From Desulfobacula sp. (lineage in GTDB: Bacteria > Desulfobacterota > Desulfobacteria > Desulfobacterales > Desulfobacteraceae), in assembly GCA_018645325.1 (NCBI GenBank), contig JABGOU010000031.1, forward strand, positions 1-47,921: a stretch of DNA of 47,921 nt, in the 5' to 3' direction. The translations under genes and the position numbers were made by a program. The notes under the pieces were generated by a model, which had not been told where the DNA came from, did no database searches, and saw only the letters and a list, made by a program, of their open reading frames with translations. Below, piece by piece: positions 43,713-47,921 of this stretch (position 1 is its first letter; each line of letters opens with the position of its first letter).

Positions 43713-44523
43713 TACATAATAGATTTGCTCAAACCCTGTCTTAATCGTTAAGAAATTGTACATACAGGGAACTAATCGATTCTTTCCGGCCAGCACGCCT
43801 TAACCTTCTCCAACTCAAACTATCGAGCCAGTAACCCGCTCCAGCAAAAGTCAACTCCTCCGACGTGGCTTTTTGGGAGGGTTCAAAGTTTCCAAGCGCT
43901 CTAAAGCATTGTTGCGCAAATATGCGCAACAGCTAGAATCCATTTTTAAAAATCTGCCGAACCCCTTGAAATGGAAGTCTTTTTAGGGCAAAAGAAATCT
44001 GGGCATTGTCAGAAGAACCTTGATCATAGGGAAACTAAAATCCAGATAAACGGGTGTTGCAAACCAAATACATACACAAGGCTTTTGTTCTATGTGAAAT
44101 TTAAAAAAGTAAAAGATGATTTTCAACCTCCAATAAAATTTATAGTTACACTTGGGGATGAAAAAACAAAGGGTGCTATATATTGTGGTTGGTTTTTTTG
44201 AATAAAACGAGGATTAACAGGGAAAGTCTACAGGGTCTTCCCTTCCCGGATATGAGGCTTGAAATGTAGGTAGTCCTCTCTATAAAAATATTTCATTGTG
44301 GAAGAATAAATTTTTAAATGCGAAATTTGAAAATACCAGATATTGTGGTTGTCACTTTTATGAAAAAAACATGGCTTCACGTTATAGTGCTATCATTCTT
44401 TAATGATCGTACTCGTTAAATCTTTGTCGACAAAGCAAGCAATAATCTTTCCTATAATATTTGCCTTTTACCGGTGTTGAAGGTTTGTTTGGCTCAATAT
44501 TAATTTTTGAAATAATAATTAGA
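43713..44523. other. Largely gene-free region with degraded sequence and a short hairpin
   Basis: About 800 bp without a convincing gene. It contains a perfect 8-bp hairpin GTTGCGCA-AATA-TGCGCAAC (43911-43930) and two imperfect copies of TATTGTGGTTG (about 44181 and 44341). The minus-strand reading 43741-43929 has many Arg/Ser/Leu residues and resembles translation of a mobile-element flank. This is probably an insertion-scar region, but I cannot name the element. Confidence 0.4.
43971..44201 (+). CDS. Possible small protein, unrecognised (doubtful)
   Basis: 76 codons; the C-terminal half (DDFQPPIKFIVTLGDEKTKG) reads like real protein, but there is no ribosome binding site before the ATG and no family that I recognise. 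It may be a remnant. Confidence 0.18.
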   Translation: MEVFLGQKKSGHCQKNLDHRETKIQINGCCKPNTYTRLLFYVKFKKVKDDFQPPIKFIVTLGDEKTKGAIYCGWFF

Positions 44524-44557
44524 CAGGGCCATGAAAATAAATAATTCCATGGCCCTG
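44524..44557 (-). terminator. Hairpin terminator of the MarR-pirin-nitroreductase operon
   Basis: CAGGGCCATG (44524-44533) pairs with CATGGCCCTG (44548-44557), 22 bp beyond the nitroreductase stop. The minus-strand sequence after the stem is AT-rich (TCTAATTATTATTTC). Confidence 0.7.
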
Positions 44558-44579
44558 TGCTTAATCACAAAGCGATAAA

Positions 44580-45209
44580 CTAAAACGAAACCACTATCTC
44601 ATTATATTTTTTTCTCCATTTTGCCGGAAGTAATTCTAAATCAGTTTGTTTGTGTCCTACTGCAAGCAACAGCGGTATCCAAAAGTTGTCAGGGATCTTA
44701 AATTCTTTTTTAACCGCCTCATGGTCAAATCCATCCATGGGGTGAGTTTCAAGCCCCAAGCTCTTTGCGGCATACATCAGACTCATTGCAAAAAATCCAG
44801 TATTTTTGGCAGCAAAGGCAAGGTTGGCATTTGGGCTCCAGTTGTAAAGAGACTTTGTGGCATTGAGAAACCATTCCCGCTGTTCCAATTGCATTGACCC
44901 GGTCTCAATATTTTTTTTCCAGTTTTTTTCAAAAGTAGGGTGGCCTTCCTGCCATCCATTCATGTCTGCAAGAACAATCAGGACAATTGGAGCCTCGACA
45001 ACCTTGGGTTGATCCCAAGCCAAGGCTTTTAACTTTTTCTTTTCCATCGGGGTCTTCAATACCATGAGATTCCATGGTTGCAGATTAAAACTCGATGGTG
45101 TATTGCTTGCCATTTCAACCATTTTAACCAAAATATCTTCTGAAACATTTTTCTTTGGATCAAAGAAGTTTATGGAACGCCTTTTTTGTACGATGTTTTG
45201 AAAATTCAT
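44580..45209 (-). CDS. Nitroreductase-family FMN oxidoreductase
   Basis: 209 residues of the nitroreductase family: N-terminal KRRSINFFDPKK (FMN phosphate contact), SNTPSSFNLQPWNLMVLK, a middle helix with FFAMSLMYAAKSLGLETHPM, and C-terminal LLLAVGHKQTDLELLPAKWRKKY. It would reduce nitro compounds or quinones with NAD(P)H. It is the last gene of an operon with pirin and MarR, 35 bp after the pirin gene, with AAGGAGAT before ATG. The context suggests electrophile or quinone detoxification controlled by the MarR protein. Confidence 0.92.
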   Translation of the reverse strand: MNFQNIVQKRRSINFFDPKKNVSEDILVKMVEMASNTPSSFNLQPWNLMVLKTPMEKKKLKALAWDQPKVVEAPIVLIVLADMNGWQEGHPTFEKNWKKNIETGSMQLEQREWFLNATKSLYNWSPNANLAFAAKNTGFFAMSLMYAAKSLGLETHPMDGFDHEAVKKEFKIPDNFWIPLLLAVGHKQTDLELLPAKWRKKYNEIVVSF

Positions 45210-45244
45210 AAGTATCTCCTTAAAGTTGTTTAACTTTTGTGATT

Positions 45245-45943
45245 TTATGCGGGAACATCAATCAGGATTAAATCTGAACTATCAAAGGCAGTAATTGAAA
45301 GTTTATTTTCATTACTGATTCTTGCCTGATCATTTTTTTCTAATTTTTCACCATTTATTTCAATTTGGCCGCTTATCACATAAATATAGGGCATCCTATT
45401 ATCATCTAAGTGATAGTCAACAGCCTTGCCTTTATCCAATTGGGCACGATATAGTGACGTATCGGTATTTAATTTTACGATACTTTCATCCGGCTTGTTT
45501 GATGCCACAATAGCCAGTTTGTTCTTCCACAATTCTGGGTTGTAAGTTTTCTGGTCGTAGGAAGGATCAAGACCATTTTTATCCGGCATAACCCAGATTT
45601 GGTAAAAATGTACAGGTTTGTCATTTAAATTTTTTTCAGAATGATATAATCCTGTACCTGCGGTCATTCGTTGTACATCATTTTTCCGAATGACTGTTTC
45701 GTTCCCCATGGTATCCTTATGCGTCATCTCTCCATCGAGAATAATGGAAACAATTTCCATCTCTTCATGGGGGTGGGTATCAAAACCGGCATGGGCCTCG
45801 ACAACATCATCATTGAAAACCCGGAGCATGCCATGTGAGATATTTCTCGGATCATGGTAGTTGCTGAAAGAAAATAGCCAGTAAGTTTTAAGCCATCCCA
45901 TGTCGCTAAAGTGCCTGTCTTTTGATTTGATTATATTTATCAT
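45245..45943 (-). CDS. Pirin-family protein (YhaK/YhhW-like)
   Basis: 232 residues with two cupin domains. The N-terminal cupin carries the metal ligands in FDTHPHEEMEIVSIILDGEM and YHSEKN. Pirins of the YhhW type can have quercetinase activity, others bind regulators; the substrate is open. It lies between marR (33 bp upstream) and the nitroreductase, forming a probable stress-response operon. Confidence 0.9.
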   Translation of the reverse strand: MINIIKSKDRHFSDMGWLKTYWLFSFSNYHDPRNISHGMLRVFNDDVVEAHAGFDTHPHEEMEIVSIILDGEMTHKDTMGNETVIRKNDVQRMTAGTGLYHSEKNLNDKPVHFYQIWVMPDKNGLDPSYDQKTYNPELWKNKLAIVASNKPDESIVKLNTDTSLYRAQLDKGKAVDYHLDDNRMPYIYVISGQIEINGEKLEKNDQARISNENKLSITAFDSSDLILIDVPA

Positions 45944-45976
45944 AATAGCTCACTTTTTATTTGAAAATACGCTTTA

Positions 45977-46423
45977 TCATTTATTTCTGGTTCCTAATTT
46001 TTTCAATAACAAACCAAGTGTGTGCTGTTCCTCAGGTTCAAGGACAGAAAAGATTTTTAGGGCTGTTTTTGAATGACCCGGAAATATTTTTTTAATCAGA
46101 TCCTGACCCAACCCAGTGAGCGTTATAGTCAACCTGCGCCTGTCATCAGGATCTTTTGCCCGTTTAACGAGATCTCTTTTTTCAAGATTATCAATCACCA
46201 TGGTGATATTTCCGCTGGTTTTTAAAATCTTGTCACCAATATCCTTCTGGCTTAATGGTCCCAAATGGTACAGGGCCTCTAAAACACCAAACTGACTGAT
46301 GGATAGTTTATAACATTGAAGAGGCTTATGCATTTTTTCTGTTACGGTATTGGTCGCCCTCATCAGTCGAGTATAAAGATTTAGAACCCTTGTTTCCTGT
46401 TCCAAAGTTTTAATCGGCCTCAT
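45977..46423 (-). CDS. MarR-family transcriptional regulator
   Basis: 148 residues with a winged helix-turn-helix: LSISQFGVLEALYHLGPLS, QKDIGDKILKTSGNITMVI (recognition helix), and the wing VKRAKDPDDRRRLTITLT, followed by dimerisation helices. ATG at 46423 is chosen with GAGG 5 bp upstream; an in-frame GTG two codons earlier overlaps that site. It probably represses its own operon (marR-pirin-nitroreductase) through the palindromes at 46446-46470, with release by an electrophile or phenolic ligand (inference from the family). Confidence 0.9.
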   Translation of the reverse strand: MRPIKTLEQETRVLNLYTRLMRATNTVTEKMHKPLQCYKLSISQFGVLEALYHLGPLSQKDIGDKILKTSGNITMVIDNLEKRDLVKRAKDPDDRRRLTITLTGLGQDLIKKIFPGHSKTALKIFSVLEPEEQHTLGLLLKKLGTRNK

Positions 46424-46445
46424 AATCACCTCAATATTTATTAGT

Positions 46446-46481
46446 TTAACATTAAGTTAATCAACGTTGAGTATAAGTCAA
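46446..46481 (-). promoter_or_regulatory. Promoter with overlapping MarR operator candidates
   Basis: The minus strand carries TTGACT (46476-46481) and TAACTT (46454-46459) at 16-bp spacing. Two inverted repeats overlap them: TTAAC-ATTAA-GTTAA (46446-46460) and the perfect TCAACGTTGA (46461-46470). The position over the core promoter fits MarR autorepression. Confidence 0.5.
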
Positions 46482-46603
46482 GTTGTCTAACAATAAAGTG
46501 AACAAATGATTCAAAACTTAGAATAACTCGAATGACTTGTATTCATAGTCCTATCATGCTTGTTATTAAGGCCTGCCACAACATATGGTATTCAGTATAA
46601 ATC

Positions 46604-46627
46604 GGGGATTGGCTTTTACCAATCCCC
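46604..46627. terminator. Hairpin after the recombinase pseudogene
   Basis: GGGGATTGG (46604-46612), loop CTTTTA, CCAATCCCC (46619-46627), 8 bp beyond the restored recombinase stop codon. No strong T-run follows, so the terminator call is moderate. Confidence 0.5.
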
Positions 46628-46634
46628 TAAAATC

Positions 46635-47469
46635 TTATCTATAAAGATTATCAATCCAATGAATTGCTTCCGTATCACTGACTTTTCCAAGGTATCTTTG
46701 GGTGTTGACAGATTAGCATGTCTGAGAATTATTTTTGAAACGATTTCAATGGGAACCCCTGATCTGCTTGCGTAAGTAGCAGCATGCCGTCTAAGGTCAT
46801 GAGGGTTTAGATTTACATTTATCATTTTTCCAGCATTTTGAACAATCTCACGAGCTCTGGTATATCCAAAAGGAAATATGCTGTTGCCATCTTCTATTTT
46901 TACGGATGAAATATAATACCGCAAACGATCTGCTATTTTTTTGGGGATATAAACAATCTCAGTCTGATTTCCGCTTTTCGGATCTGATAAAATCAGTTTC
47001 CGACCATTAACATTCTTAACTTTTAATTTCAGGACCTCTCCAATTCTCATACCTCCTCTTGCCATTAATTCAAGTATCAAGCGGTTTCTATCATTATCTG
47101 TTTTAAAAATAATTTCATCGACAACATCCCTATCAAGAATTGTCCATACTTTTCCTTTAGCCTTTCTGAATATTTTTCTCAAAATTGATGTATCACATGG
47201 ATTTATTAATGTTGAATCAACTGAATCTTTAATGAAATTAAAAAATGATCTGAGTAAAGAATATTTAAGTTTTTTCGTTGCTTGTTTTTGACCAGCAGTG
47301 AATTTTATCAAAAACCCCATAATGTCTTCGGATGTGATTTTTGATATTTCTAAATTGCCATATTCTTTTTTAAAGGCCGTTAAGAAATATTGATAATTTC
47401 TAATTGTGTTTTTTTTGAATTCATTTGCTGGTAATCAAGAAAAGTTTTTATTGCATTTGATGTTTTCAT
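46635..47469 (-). pseudogene. Tyrosine recombinase/integrase with two frameshifts
   Basis: Three frames together give one ~278-residue phage-type integrase. The start ATG (47467-47469, AGGAGA ahead) reads MKTSNAIKTFLDYQQMNSKK and then hits a run of eight A; one extra A would continue as NTIRNYQYFLTAFKKEYG into the long middle frame. That frame holds the catalytic Arg (GGMRIGEVLKLK), HDLRRH and LRHANLST. It then slips again near 46702, and the +1 frame supplies QRYLGKVSDTEAIHWIDNLY with the catalytic Tyr before a stop at 46635. Both faults are single-base losses, one in a homopolymer, so sequencing error is possible. No att site could be assigned. Confidence 0.78.
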
Positions 47470-47921
47470 GGTACTCTCCTTTAATTAAAATAATATTATT
47501 TTGCCTGGTAAAAGGCCTTCATTAAATATTTTACAGAACATCACAAATTTTTTCAATTGATAGGATATGGTAAGGGGGCAAAGATATATTGGTTTGATTA
47601 TTTTTAAAAACCAGATTAATAATAGTCCGGGGCGGCTTTGGGTGTCTGAAACGCCCTGTTTATAGCCAGTTATGTAGTGAGTTTTGTTTTGTTGCGAGCT
47701 TACCCCGCCCGATCCCGCAGACCCCGCCCCTTATTTTTAAAATAATACCCCGCCCGCCTTTCGTATAGAATTATAATGATGGATGACAAAAGATTATTCT
47801 TGTCAATCACAAAATATAGAGTCCTATTTTAATTAAAAAATCAGAAGAATGCACCTGCTATTTTGCAATTTTTGAAATGCTGTAAGAACAATGAATCAAG
47901 TCATTATCCTTTTTGGTTTTC
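47470..47921. other. Intergenic region with C-rich repeats, no gene seen
   Basis: CCCCGCCC occurs three times (47703-47710, 47722-47729, 47748-47755), and GGGGCGG lies at 47629-47635 on the same strand as the complementary sense. This is striking in an AT-rich genome. I see no ORF with a ribosome binding site and no RNA gene here. It could contain regulatory sites for a gene beyond the window. Confidence 0.4.

Noticed and set aside
43618-43740. Glycine riboswitch before the gcvT-glyA fusion
   Set aside because: Looked for because of the gene's pathway; the leader is short and AT-rich with no conserved glycine-riboswitch core.
1-47921. CRISPR array, tRNA or rRNA genes
   Set aside because: No regularly spaced direct repeats of 24-40 bp and no cloverleaf or rRNA-like sequence were seen; a covariance-model search would be decisive.

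Overview
The window is AT-rich chromosomal DNA from an anaerobic, sulfate-reducing bacterium of the Desulfobacterota, most likely Desulfobacteraceae (Desulfobacula/Desulfobacter-like). The evidence is gene content: a Tmc transmembrane redox complex with a tetraheme cytochrome c3-type subunit, an HdrA-MvhD-MetFV electron-transfer module, MinD-type ATPases with inserted ferredoxin domains beside dinitrogenase-cofactor-like (Orp-type) proteins, several sigma-54 elements, and unusually many two-component proteins. No taxonomic marker (rRNA, ribosomal protein) is present, so this placement is inference.

Layout. 1-757: the end of a transposon (ATPase C-terminus, a small ORF, a long hairpin and a probable ..CA terminus) that cuts off a periplasmic-binding-domain sensor kinase (752-2017). 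2018-6627: an FKBP-type peptidyl-prolyl isomerase and a histidine kinase/NtrC-type regulator pair. 6772-17419 (minus strand): one apparent operon metF2-hdrA-mvhD-metV-metF, followed by a receiver protein, an ACT-like protein and two kinases. 18138-29465 (plus strand): receiver, tmcD-C-B-A, receiver, a kinase with c-heme motifs in its periplasmic domain, two paralogous receiver-kinases, a universal stress protein and another receiver. The two large operons diverge from a ~700-bp region with sigma-54-type -24/-12 elements facing each way. 29469-35296: an Orp-like cluster (three dinitrogenase-cofactor-family proteins, two MinD-ferredoxin ATPases, a degenerate receiver, a sigma-54 activator and a NifU-like protein) with two near-perfect sigma-54 promoters. 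35434-36213: gene debris and a MITE. 36214-43617: flavoprotein, GTP-type PEP carboxykinase, PHP, PNPOx-like and DUF3786 proteins, and a GcvT-GlyA fusion. 43618-44579: almost gene-free. 44580-46423: MarR-pirin-nitroreductase operon. 46635-47469: a tyrosine recombinase broken by two frameshifts.

How it may work together. The cytoplasmic module couples methylene-/methyl-tetrahydrofolate chemistry to a flavin/FeS electron hub, while Tmc links periplasmic cytochrome c3 electrons to the membrane and cytoplasm. Both operons carry their own sensors, and several of these have cysteine-rich PAS or heme-type motifs. The arrangement suggests coordinated redox-responsive control of central one-carbon and respiratory electron flow.

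The repeats are informative. Three 135-bp palindromic elements with GTAA termini and 8-bp target duplications form an IS66-like MITE family. A second family of long hairpins sits in leader and intra-operon positions. At least two genes (kinase 8302-9823 and recombinase 46635-47469) carry single-base frameshifts, which may be real decay or assembly error.
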